A DNA stretch of 6,724 nt from CAZDHT01 sp964505325 (GTDB lineage Bacteria; Planctomycetota; PUPC01): contig CAZDHT010000280.1 of the NCBI GenBank assembly GCA_964505325.1, positions 1 to 6,724 of the forward strand, given 5' to 3'. The notes below the pieces were generated by a model. It was not told where the DNA came from and ran no database searches. It saw only the letters and a program-made list of their open reading frames with translations. Every line of letters starts with the position of its first letter. Position 1 is the stretch's first letter. Position numbers and translations under genes: made by a program. Positions 1-6,239 of the stretch are shown here, piece after piece.

Positions 1-1
1 C

Positions 2-1879
2 CTGCCGGTCAAGGGTAAAGGCAGGAAGCAGGTCATCGAAAAGAAATTTAGAGGTATCAAGGTTCGTCACGGCGGGAAGGTTCTGCACGAGGCGGGGAAT
101 GAGAAGGACATCGTTCGCGGTTGGGCGGATTTCTCGGGGGACGACGGCAGCGGCGTGACCGCGGCGGTGCGCTGGATGGCCGGCTACTGGCCCTGCTCGC
201 TGGAGATCAGCGGCGACGGCCGGATAACCGTCGGGCTCTTCTCGAAACACAACCCTAAGGCTTTCCAGGTCAACTGGGGCACCCACTTGACCCGGCAGGT
301 GATGCTGGACTTCCATCTTGGAGAAACCGATGGGGAAGAGACACTGTATGCTCTGCAACACCCGCCGATCGCCCGGGCACCGATTGGACAATACCGGTCC
401 AGCGGCGCGATATTCAACCGCACCGAAATCGCCGGCGCGGAGGACGAGCTGGCCGTGTTCAAGAAGTATAATCGCGGCATGCCCGAGCGGGATGACACCT
501 TTAAGCATGTAAGTCGCAGAGTCTTCTGGACAAAGTACTACAGTGAAATGGAATGCTACCTGTTGAACTACCTGCGGCAGGGCCGGACGGGTCAATTTCT
601 GAGCGCGCAGGCGTTCAACAACTACGAGATCGACAAGGCTTTCGCCCGGTCGCATGGCTTCGACATCAGCAAGGATATGAAATGGGGGGGCACCGGCGTT
701 CCCAAGGGCCAATTCGTGCAAAACTCATTCGACTGGGAGCATCAGCAGACGATGGGCCTCGCGCTCTACTACTACATGACCGGTGACGAACGTATCCGCG
801 AAGGGATCGTCGACTACGGGGAGTACCTGATGCTGCACAGCGCCGCTAAAGCCATGCCCGATGCCTGGAAAAGCTGGCGTGCGTGGCAACGCATGGTGCG
901 TAACTGCGCGTGGGTCTTCGACTTCACCGGCGACAAGCGCCAGCTGGACCTCGTACACCGCTGCATGGACTTCCTGATCGATTCGCGTGAGGTCCAGGGC
1001 AAGGCCGTCAGGGGTCGGAATCTCAAACGCGGCTACATTCTGACCTGCTTCAACCACCCGAGTGTCGCTCGCGGCAGCACGATGAACGAGAAAGACAAGA
1101 ACATCCAGAGCAAGCGTATCGGCACGCTGATGGGCGAACTTTCCAGCCAACTGATGCACCTGCACCACAAACACCCGGATCGCTTGGGTTACAAGCGCAT
1201 GGAGGACTTCGAGGATGCCATGCTGGGCATTGCCGAATACTGCTGGCGGGAGCACGGCCTGGACCGGAGCACCAAGCCCGCGGAGTGGACGATGCACCAC
1301 CATTTCAAGATCAACGATCCCGGCCCGACCCTCGCGAACAAGAAGCCTGGCGGCTACGTCTACTCCTGCGCGGCGTGGGCCAACCTGATCTACCACAACT
1401 TCGGCGAGACGTGGATGTACGACATGGATTTCCACATCCCGTTCAACAATCCCAACAGTGCCAGGAAACAGCACAACCATCTTCAGAACCAGCAGGCTAT
1501 CTATATCAATAATCAGCGTCCGCCACTGCGCCGGGGCTGGAAGGATGTGCCCGGCGTCAAGGTAACCGGTGCGAACGGAAGCTACACACTTTCCTGGAAA
1601 GCCGTGTCGAGCGTGAAGAAGTACAAGATCAAGTATGCCGACAAGCCCATCGTTCCCTGGCTGGGCTTCGATTACAAGAAGCAGAAGTACGACCTGGATC
1701 CGGAGAAGCACGTGCCGTACTTCGCGGCCAACAATGTCGCGGACGAACCCGAACCTTTGCCTGCCGGACAGGAGCAGACCTGGTCGATCAAGGGCCTGAA
1801 AGGCGGGGCGAAGCATTTCGTGGTCAAGTATTCGACCACCTACACCGATAACTGGGCCAATGTCAAGGGGGTTAAATAA
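2..1879 (+). CDS. YetA/PcRGLX-like polysaccharide lyase-family protein, 3' part
   Basis: The frame is open from base 2 to the TAA at 1877-1879 and gives 625 visible residues; the true start lies left of the window. A GTG at 155 is only an internal codon (residue 52). The N-terminal visible part is beta-rich, with WMAGYWPCSLEI followed by a glycine/histidine segment ending in QVMLDFH. This resembles the RIFT-barrel to beta-sandwich part of the YetA / Penicillium exo-rhamnogalacturonan lyase (PcRGLX, PL26) group. From about residue 200 it is helical and rich in Trp, Tyr and His, with FDWEHQ at 243-248 and YYYMTGDERIREG just after, typical of an alpha/alpha-toroid domain. The last ~115 residues look like a separate beta domain, possibly fibronectin III-like (TLSWKAV, then KYKIKYAD). 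A role in binding or cleaving rhamnogalacturonan-type pectin outside the cytoplasm is inferred; I did not identify catalytic residues. It is translationally coupled to the next gene. Family assignment rests on recall, not alignment. Confidence 0.6.
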   Translation: MPVKGKGRKQVIEKKFRGIKVRHGGKVLHEAGNEKDIVRGWADFSGDDGSGVTAAVRWMAGYWPCSLEISGDGRITVGLFSKHNPKAFQVNWGTHLTRQVMLDFHLGETDGEETLYALQHPPIARAPIGQYRSSGAIFNRTEIAGAEDELAVFKKYNRGMPERDDTFKHVSRRVFWTKYYSEMECYLLNYLRQGRTGQFLSAQAFNNYEIDKAFARSHGFDISKDMKWGGTGVPKGQFVQNSFDWEHQQTMGLALYYYMTGDERIREGIVDYGEYLMLHSAAKAMPDAWKSWRAWQRMVRNCAWVFDFTGDKRQLDLVHRCMDFLIDSREVQGKAVRGRNLKRGYILTCFNHPSVARGSTMNEKDKNIQSKRIGTLMGELSSQLMHLHHKHPDRLGYKRMEDFEDAMLGIAEYCWREHGLDRSTKPAEWTMHHHFKINDPGPTLANKKPGGYVYSCAAWANLIYHNFGETWMYDMDFHIPFNNPNSARKQHNHLQNQQAIYINNQRPPLRRGWKDVPGVKVTGANGSYTLSWKAVSSVKKYKIKYADKPIVPWLGFDYKKQKYDLDPEKHVPYFAANNVADEPEPLPAGQEQTWSIKGLKGGAKHFVVKYSTTYTDNWANVKGVK

Positions 1880-2861
1880 TGAGGCACCGTTCGAAGAAGA
1901 TCGTCGCCGGAATGCTCTGTGTCATGTCTTTTGTTGTTGCCGTACGCAGCGCCCCGATTCCCCAGGGGCTCGGATGCAAGGACTCCGCCGCGGAGAAGGC
2001 GCTCGCGGCGCAGTGCGCCGAAATCGTCAAGCTGGTCGCGGCCGAGAAACCGGACTACAACGCGATATTTGAGAAGACCCAGGCTGCGCGCAAGGCCCAG
2101 CGTGGACTGCTTCCCGAGATGGACAAGGCCGGAGAGCTGGACGCGCTTAACGTGCCCGAAAAGACACCGCTGGTCTGCTACGGAAAGACCAGCCGGGAAG
2201 ACGCGCTCCAACTTCTCAGGGAACAGCTGAATTACCACGCGCGGAGCACGGTGGGAATCGTGGGGGGAGACAAGAAGTTCCTTCTCGAATGGACGGGGCG
2301 ACCGGGGTACCGGAAGCCCGACCGGCGGCAGGCGCCCATGGTCGCCGCCTTACGCGAAACGGCGCGCGCGGCGCTGATGCTCTCCAGGCCGATTGTCGAA
2401 GTGCGCGTACAGAAAGGTGACGAACTCTTTGCTGACGACTTCTCCAAGGGCGCGGGAGAATGGCAGCCTTTTGGCCAGTGCAAAACGGAGAACGAGGGTG
2501 ACGCTTTTCGTTTGAAGGACGAGAAGGTCGCGCATCCTGACGCGATGATGTGGACCAAGAAGAAATTCGGCGGCGATTTCCTGGCCGAGTTCACCTTTAT
2601 CCCTCACACCGAGGGGACCAGCGCGGGAGCGCTCTTCACGATTTGCGGCACGGCCAAACCCGGAAAGACGCTGGCGGTCTGCGTGGGTCGCACCATGCAG
2701 AGCTACAACAACGGCATCAACGGCTACCACTTCTCGATGCATCGCGGTGCTACGGGCCTCGGCAACATGCGGCGGGTAGGCCCCGGCCTCAAGCTGCTGA
2801 TGAGCGGGAAGGACCCTTGTCCCAAGCCCGGCCAGGCCTACCAGGTGGCCATTGGAAAGGT

Positions 2862-2870
2862 GGGGTCGAC
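2862..2870. repeat. Target site duplication, left copy
   Basis: GGGGTCGAC lies directly outside the left inverted repeat and recurs exactly outside the right one. The boundary is ambiguous by one base: if the repeats start with CC, the duplication shrinks to 7 bp. The reconstructed target sequence is the same either way. Confidence 0.93.
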
Positions 2871-2885
2871 CACTACTGTCCGGTT
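2871..2885. repeat. IS terminal inverted repeat, left
   Basis: CACTACTGTCCGGTT matches the reverse complement of the right end over all 15 bases. Similarity drops sharply at base 16 (A here, G at the other end). Confidence 0.95.
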
Positions 2886-4053
2886 ATAAGTCGAATAGTA
2901 GTCTCTGGTTAGAAGGAGCGGTGTTTTCATCGGTGCAGTAGATGTCGGAAAAGGCCTCTGAAAGGGGCGTTTGCTCGAAGATCGTCACACTGAGGATCTG
3001 TAGAATTGTGTAGAGGCTCCGGCCGAGATGCAGCCGTTTCTTTACGATGGCGATGAGGACGTAGACGGCCACGGCGATCCACACTTGCGTCTTGACGGCG
3101 TTTTCCGAGGTCCCGTAGAAGGCCTTGATGCGCAGATGCTGCTTGATCCATTTGAAGAACAATTCGACGCGCCACCGGGCCTTGTACAGAAGCGCGATGG
3201 TCAGGGCTGGCAGGGCGAAGTTGTTGGTGAGAAAGACCAGCCGCTTGTTCGTCTCGGCATCGAAGTAGACGATCCGCCGCATCGGCTCCGGATAGTACCC
3301 GGCGGTGTCGACGCCGGTGAGAATGACGGTCTGATCGCACCGCAACCCGGTCGACTTGTCGACAGGGTGCGAGTAGCGCCGCTTGAACTGGAAGCGGCGC
3401 TTGGCACGCGTGACGAAGAAGGCCAAGGCCCGGTGCATCGTATGGAGCCTGGCGAAGTCGACATACCCGCGGTCCATCACGTAGAACACGCCGGGTTGAG
3501 CGATCAGGATGTCGAGGACATTCACGTCGTGCAGCTTCCCGTCGGAAATGTGGATGAATTCGGGGATGCTGCCGCGCAGGTTCAACAGCGTATGGAGCTT
3601 GATCGCCCCCTTGGTGCTGCAAAACCGAGCCCAGGGAAACAGGCTCAGGCACAGGTCGATGGTGGTGGAGTCCAGGGCATACACCGTCGAGTCCAACTCG
3701 ACGCCAAAGTCTTCGTCGGCATACAGGTCTTTGGCGATGGCAATGAGAACCTGTGCGAAGTCGGCGTACATGCGCCAATCGCGATGCTCGTTGGCGTCGG
3801 CCAGGGTGCTGCGGGAGACGCGCCCACGAATCCCCATGTGGTACAGCTTCGACCGTCTGGACCGCAGACACGACTCGATATCTCGCAGGCTCTCGCGATA
3901 GGTCAGTTGAGCGAAGGCCATGCACAGAAACTGATCGAGGCACGAGAACCGTCGAACCTTGCAGCTGCCCTGGTAGCGAGCCACGCACCGGCGGAATGCG
4001 CGCAGCGGCAGGAAGCGCATGACCTGCGCGAACACGATCGGCCCCGTATACAC
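2884..4053 (-). CDS. IS4-family DDE transposase with DUF4372-type N-terminus
   Basis: This 389-residue protein catalyses cut-and-paste movement of the surrounding element by an RNase H-like DDE domain. The N-terminus (about 1-75, with FSCLDQFLCMAFAQLTYRES) is the DUF4372-type DNA-binding region found in this IS4 subgroup. The catalytic triad is visible: D128 in ALDSTTIDL, D194 in YVMDRGYVDF, and E297 in the IS4 signature Y290-x2-R293-x3-E297-x6-K304. The stretch after it (HLRIKAFYGTSENAVKTQ) is also typical. The start is GTG, chosen because the GAGGAG Shine-Dalgarno at 4060-4065 sits six bases upstream and the N-terminus MYTGPIVFAQVM fits the family. Length and motifs suggest a functional enzyme with no frameshift. 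It runs antisense to the interrupted operon. I saw no convincing sigma70 promoter inside the right end. Confidence 0.96.
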   Translation of the reverse strand: MYTGPIVFAQVMRFLPLRAFRRCVARYQGSCKVRRFSCLDQFLCMAFAQLTYRESLRDIESCLRSRRSKLYHMGIRGRVSRSTLADANEHRDWRMYADFAQVLIAIAKDLYADEDFGVELDSTVYALDSTTIDLCLSLFPWARFCSTKGAIKLHTLLNLRGSIPEFIHISDGKLHDVNVLDILIAQPGVFYVMDRGYVDFARLHTMHRALAFFVTRAKRRFQFKRRYSHPVDKSTGLRCDQTVILTGVDTAGYYPEPMRRIVYFDAETNKRLVFLTNNFALPALTIALLYKARWRVELFFKWIKQHLRIKAFYGTSENAVKTQVWIAVAVYVLIAIVKKRLHLGRSLYTILQILSVTIFEQTPLSEAFSDIYCTDENTAPSNQRLLFDL

Positions 4054-4171
4054 CGGCCTCTCCTCTCAAGAAGGAAAGGCCCGATTGTACGTCCAAATTC
4101 AAGTCGATGCAGGCCATGGCCGACGCCAACCCCTGATACGCTTACAAGTTACAGGCTCCCACATGATCAAC

Positions 4172-4186
4172 AACCGGACAGTAGTG
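4172..4186. repeat. IS terminal inverted repeat, right
   Basis: AACCGGACAGTAGTG is the exact reverse complement of the left end of the element and marks the side upstream of the transposase gene. Confidence 0.95.
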
Positions 4187-4195
4187 GGGGTCGAC
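4187..4195. repeat. Target site duplication, right copy
   Basis: GGGGTCGAC follows the right inverted repeat directly and is identical to the left copy at 2862-2870. Confidence 0.93.
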
Positions 4196-4355
4196 AATCT
4201 TCCTGGTGGTCGACGGCAAGCTCTTTCACCAGTACTTCGACTCGGCGGTCCACGGCCCCGTCCTGAGGAAGGGGCATATCGGCCTGCGCCACTGGGCCGG
4301 GCTCGATGCCAGCTACAAACACTTCAGCGTTTACAGTCTGGTCAAATGCAACTGA
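4196..4355 (+). pseudogene. 3' fragment of the interrupted DUF1961 (YesU-like) gene
   Basis: Splicing base 2870 to base 4196 continues the frame of the upstream fragment. The split codon 331 becomes ACA (Thr), followed by 52 residues and a TGA at 4353-4355. The restored segment reads IFLVVDGKLFHQYFD, then HIGLRHWAGLDASYKHFSVY. These are the typical closing strands of DUF1961 and other concanavalin A-like folds: a VDG hairpin, a GHIGLR strand, and a final FSVY strand. With no start codon or ribosome site of its own, this piece should not be expressed as a protein. It proves that the gene was intact before the insertion and that no further bases were lost. Confidence 0.92.
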
Positions 4356-4370
4356 ACGAGAGGGCGAGTA

Positions 4371-4484
4371 ATGACGCGCACGTCCGCTATCGTCCCAGCA
4401 GTTTGCCTGTTCTACGTCTGCGCGACCGCGTGCGGTCCGAAAAGCCAACCGTGCATGGCCTCCACTTGTACAGGCCGTTATGCT
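4371..4484 (+). other. Possible start of a truncated exported protein (orphan gene start)
   Basis: Fifteen bases after the stop of the DUF1961 gene, an ATG preceded by the purine-rich GAGAGGGCGAG opens a frame beginning MTRTSAIVPAVCLFYVCATAC. A polar start, a short hydrophobic stretch and a cysteine at the end resemble a signal or lipoprotein leader (the lipobox is weak, ATAC). The frame continues to 4622 but from 4483 it runs antisense through the end of the convergent gene and resembles no protein. It could be the 5' end of a third operon gene cut off by a rearrangement, or a chance open frame. I favour neither strongly. Confidence 0.25.
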
Positions 4485-5550
4485 ATCTCGCTTGGCTTGG
4501 GGGAACGGACTTCAGACGCCGTAGATTCGGGTGTATCTTTATCGGCTGCCGCGGTTCCTTGGCCTCCCGAATGGATGCGGGCCAGATTTCGCGAAGAGCG
4601 CGGCCTTCGAGTTCTATATTGACGACCTTGCCGCGAATCGTCACGGTCTTGCCGACAAGGACGTCGAGAGCATCGACATTTTTCGCTCCGGTGTAGACGA
4701 CGCGCTTGACGTAGCTGTCGAGCGAGTAGAAGCTCTTCCGCTGCAACGTGGTCGCCATGTTCGGGGCCTGCTTGACGGCAGTCAGAACGCCGGTGAACTG
4801 GTGCTCCTGCCCCTTCTGGTTCTTGTACCAGTCCTCATCAGCGAAGAGCTTAACCCAACCGCCAGGATTCACCTTGCGCAGGTCGGCCACCTTGGCCGCG
4901 GCCACGGCAAACTGAGCGGTCTCGACGGATATGGAGCCGGTCCAGAAAGGAGCATCGCTCTTCTTCTTGTTGGTGCCGGGGGCGTCAAGAAGCGCCTCAG
5001 CGTCCTTACCGTCCTTGAACACCGTCGTGACGGTGATGGTGTACTTCCCGCCGGGAAGCGGCTGGTTGGTGAGTCCCGGACCGAAGCGGCCGGGCCTCTT
5101 GATGCCGGGCCGTAGGCCACCGCCGCCTGGATTCTCGCCGACGACAGGATACGAGAGGTTGCGGCCGAGTGCCATTTTCGTTGTGTGCGTCTTCCCCGGA
5201 TCGAGTTGGATCGAGCGCGGAATTCGATGGAGCATCGTGCGCATTAGCGCGCCCGGCCGATACTGCTTCTTCGTCTGCGCATTCCTCAGCACGCATTGCC
5301 ACGAGCCCGAGTTGACGTCATCAACGTAGAAATCGGGGTCGTAGAGCTGAAACGGTTTGTCGGATGTATTTCTGAGAGTAACGTGGAACGTCATCCCCTG
5401 GGCGAGGCCGAACTCGGCTTTTGCGGGTTTGACCAAGAGCGAAAGCCCCCTCACCTCCCCGGTCCCCTCCGCAGGCTTCTTCTCTTCTGCGGCGAGAGAC
5501 GGAAGCGCCATCGCGACGGACAACAGCACAGACATCCAGAATCTGCTCAT
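4483..5550 (-). CDS. Exported two-part beta-rich protein of unknown function
   Basis: The 355-residue product starts with a clear Sec signal peptide (MSRFWMSVLLSVAMALPSLA, probable cleavage S-L-A|A at 20/21). Residues ~33-210 are beta-rich: FHVTLRNTSDKPFQLYDPDF resembles strands of BsuPI-like or other Ig-like sandwiches, and PGGKYTITVTTVF near 166-178 looks like a closing strand pair. A glycine/proline-rich loop (141-168) interrupts it. Residues ~248-330 (FTGVLTAV, then VLVGKTVTIRGKVVNIELEGRALREIWP) have the strand pattern of an OB-fold of the kind seen in exported proteins of PVC bacteria. The C-terminal ~25 residues are basic. The start at 5550 is supported by GGAGG at 5557-5561, six bases upstream. 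It converges on the left operon and is divergent from the small-gene cluster, so it appears monocistronic. Periplasmic or surface location is inferred. I do not recognise a specific family and assign no activity. Confidence 0.85.
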   Translation of the reverse strand: MSRFWMSVLLSVAMALPSLAAEEKKPAEGTGEVRGLSLLVKPAKAEFGLAQGMTFHVTLRNTSDKPFQLYDPDFYVDDVNSGSWQCVLRNAQTKKQYRPGALMRTMLHRIPRSIQLDPGKTHTTKMALGRNLSYPVVGENPGGGGLRPGIKRPGRFGPGLTNQPLPGGKYTITVTTVFKDGKDAEALLDAPGTNKKKSDAPFWTGSISVETAQFAVAAAKVADLRKVNPGGWVKLFADEDWYKNQKGQEHQFTGVLTAVKQAPNMATTLQRKSFYSLDSYVKRVVYTGAKNVDALDVLVGKTVTIRGKVVNIELEGRALREIWPASIREAKEPRQPIKIHPNLRRLKSVPPSQAR

Positions 5551-5556
5551 GTTATT

Positions 5557-5561
5557 CCTCC
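5557..5561 (-). promoter_or_regulatory. Shine-Dalgarno site of the exported protein gene
   Basis: On the - strand GGGAGG followed by AATAAC precedes the ATG at 5550. The six-base spacing is near ideal and fixes the start used for the signal-peptide protein. Confidence 0.8.
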
Positions 5562-5594
5562 CGGAGAGAAAGAGAAAGCTGGCTCAACATGCCA

Positions 5595-5622
5595 AGTATA
5601 CCAGTCTGAGGATACGGAGCAA
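5595..5622 (-). promoter_or_regulatory. Candidate sigma70 promoter with extended -10
   Basis: Read on the - strand, a TATACT box (5595-5600, five of six consensus bases) is preceded by TGG, giving an extended -10 element. A weak -35 box TTGCTC lies 16 bases further up (5617-5622). Transcription would start around 5588, giving a leader of about 38 bases before the ATG at 5550. The extended -10 could compensate for the poor -35. This is consensus matching only. Confidence 0.45.
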
Positions 5623-5696
5623 ACAAGTCTCGGCTTGCCGCGCGCAGGGGCTCTGACACGCCGCTCAATGCGGCAGGCGTCGAGTGGGGTCGGCTC

Positions 5697-5737
5697 GGCG
5701 AGCTGACGCGCCCCCACTGGGAGCAAGGGCGTCTCGC
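5697..5737. repeat. Imperfect stem-loop in the intergenic region
   Basis: GGCGA (5697-5701) pairs with TCGCC (5734-5738), and GACGC (5705-5709) pairs with GCGTC (5729-5733), with a three-base bulge on the left and a loop of about 19 bases. No T-run follows, so it is not a typical intrinsic terminator. It could be a structured leader element or chance in GC-rich DNA. Confidence 0.3.
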
Positions 5738-5794
5738 CTCACGGCTCCTTCCGCTAGTTAGTTGAGTGAGCCACGCAACACAAAGCGCGAGTCA

Positions 5795-5846
5795 CGCCGA
5801 TGCCGGACGTGGTGGCCCGGGCATGTGGCGTCATCGGCGGACATGC
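5795..5846. repeat. Overlapping inverted repeats that could form alternative stems
   Basis: CGCCGATG (5795-5802) is exactly complementary to CATCGGCG (5832-5839) around a 29-base spacer. GCATGT (5821-5826) is complementary to ACATGC (5841-5846) around a 14-base spacer. The second pair spans the right arm of the first, so the two stems would exclude each other. Such an arrangement can be regulatory, but the arms are short and no known RNA family is recognised. Confidence 0.3.
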
Positions 5847-6007
5847 AGCATCCTCACGACAGAATTCCAGCAGAGAAGATCGACTAAAGACATAACTGGC
5901 TACCTGTCAAAGACATATGTTCTTTAGAGATGTGGAAGAAGCCCTTCCCAGTGGGCAGTTCTGCTGGCTTAATGTAAGTGGAAACGAAGACGCAAGCCCT
6001 TGAAACG

Positions 6008-6014
6008 AAGGAGG
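6008..6014 (+). promoter_or_regulatory. Shine-Dalgarno site that sets the start of the first small gene
   Basis: AAGGAGG ends six bases before the ATG at 6021, an ideal arrangement. An in-frame ATG at 6000 would lie upstream of this site and has none of its own, so the 68-residue product is preferred over a 75-residue one. Confidence 0.8.
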
Positions 6015-6020
6015 ATAGAG

Positions 6021-6227
6021 ATGGCGAAGGCGAACGAAACGCTCGACTGGCTGATGGCGAAGAACCGGCGGACGGGCGTCCGCCGCATCGAGGTCCTGGG
6101 CTGGAAGCGGCTGGCGAGCATCTACTACGCCGCCAGGCCCGGCAGCGCCGTACGGAGGGCGATCAACCGCGAGGCCCGCCGGTGCGGGTACACGCCGCGG
6201 ACGATCCTGGCACTCAACGCCGAGTAG
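6021..6227 (+). CDS. Small arginine-rich protein of unknown function
   Basis: The 68-residue product has about 15 basic residues (12 Arg) against 5 acidic ones. There is no signal peptide or membrane segment, so it is probably cytoplasmic. It begins MAKANETLDWLMAKN, then has GWKRLASIYYAARPGS and an arginine-rich helix (AVRRAINREARR) before the tail YTPRTILALNAE. The pattern suggests a small helical protein that might bind nucleic acid or an acidic partner, but I do not recognise the family. It is the first of three closely spaced genes (12 bases to the next start), so they are probably one transcript. The acidic product of the next gene could in principle be a partner; that is speculation from charge alone. 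Confidence 0.75.
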   Translation: MAKANETLDWLMAKNRRTGVRRIEVLGWKRLASIYYAARPGSAVRRAINREARRCGYTPRTILALNAE

Positions 6228-6239
6228 GAGGACGACGGC

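Larger units (their letters stand above)
1879..2889 (+). pseudogene. Exported DUF1961 (YesU-like) protein, 5' part, interrupted by an IS
   Basis: The ATG overlaps the upstream stop (TAATG), so translation is probably coupled. The first ~25 residues form a Sec signal peptide: basic MRHRSKK, a hydrophobic core, then a likely cleavage near VRSA-P. Residues 30-175 are a mostly helical, charged region that I do not recognise. From about 184 (LFADDFSKGAGEW) the sequence looks like DUF1961, a concanavalin A-like beta-sandwich related to YesU of the Bacillus rhamnogalacturonan cluster. Supporting motifs are MMWTKKKFGGDFLAEF near 223-238 and NGYHFSMHRG at 281-290, followed by GPGLKLLMSGKDP. The native reading frame is lost at codon 331: the last codons before the stop at 2887-2889 come from the IS left end. 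The truncated product (336 aa) lacks the final 52 residues, including beta strands of the fold, so it is probably unstable. Joined to 4196-4355 the gene encodes 383 aa. Role in pectin or other glycan handling is inferred from family and neighbour. Confidence 0.8.
2871..4186 (-). mobile_element. Complete IS4-family insertion sequence, 1316 bp
   Basis: The element is bounded by 15-bp perfect inverted repeats (CACTACTGTCCGGTT) and flanked by a 9-bp direct duplication. It contains a single full-length transposase gene on the - strand, opposite to the operon it has entered. The transposase stop codon lies partly inside the left inverted repeat (2884-2886), leaving almost no spare DNA at that end. 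The right end carries about 130 bp of non-coding leader before the transposase start. Perfect repeats, an exact target duplication and an undamaged transposase indicate a recent insertion. I have not named the specific IS because that needs a database match. Confidence 0.95.
5551..6020. other. Divergent intergenic region with inverted and direct repeats
   Basis: No convincing gene lies in these 470 bases. The left part holds the leader and candidate promoter of the exported-protein gene. The centre (about 5697-5846) is GC-rich with potential stem-loops. The right part (5880-5980) is more AT-rich and should contain the promoter of the small-gene cluster, though no good -35/-10 pair stands out; TAATGT at 5970-5975 is a weak -10 candidate. 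Short direct repeats occur: AAAGACATA at 5886-5894 and 5909-5917, and GAAACGAAG at 5981-5989 and 6002-6010. Confidence 0.6.

Noticed and set aside
155..157. GTG as the start of the lyase-like protein
   Set aside because: The frame is open and protein-like back to base 2, with no ribosome site before 155, so the gene begins outside the window.
725..1816. Long - strand open frame opposite the lyase-like gene
   Set aside because: It mirrors a real coding gene on the other strand, with no ribosome site or recognisable motif.
2927..4129. Second - strand open frame over the transposase
   Set aside because: It is arginine/alanine-rich with low-complexity composition, as expected from an alternate frame of GC-rich coding DNA.
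3028..4266. Long + strand open frame through the IS
   Set aside because: It is antisense to a clear transposase, shows no family motifs and runs across the IS end into host DNA.
4424..4437. Hairpin GACCG-CGTG-CGGTC as a terminator between convergent genes
   Set aside because: The stem is only five base pairs with a four-base loop, and no T-run follows on either strand.
5970..5975. TAATGT as -10 box of the small-gene promoter
   Set aside because: No acceptable -35 box lies 15-18 bases upstream; the nearest candidate (TTCCCA) has a 19-base spacer.
6000..6020. Upstream ATG at 6000 as start of the first small gene
   Set aside because: The AAGGAGG site lies downstream of it and fits the ATG at 6021.
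5551..6020. CRISPR array, tRNA or known riboswitch in the intergenic region
   Set aside because: Repeats are short and not regularly spaced, no cloverleaf is visible, and no riboswitch consensus was recognised.
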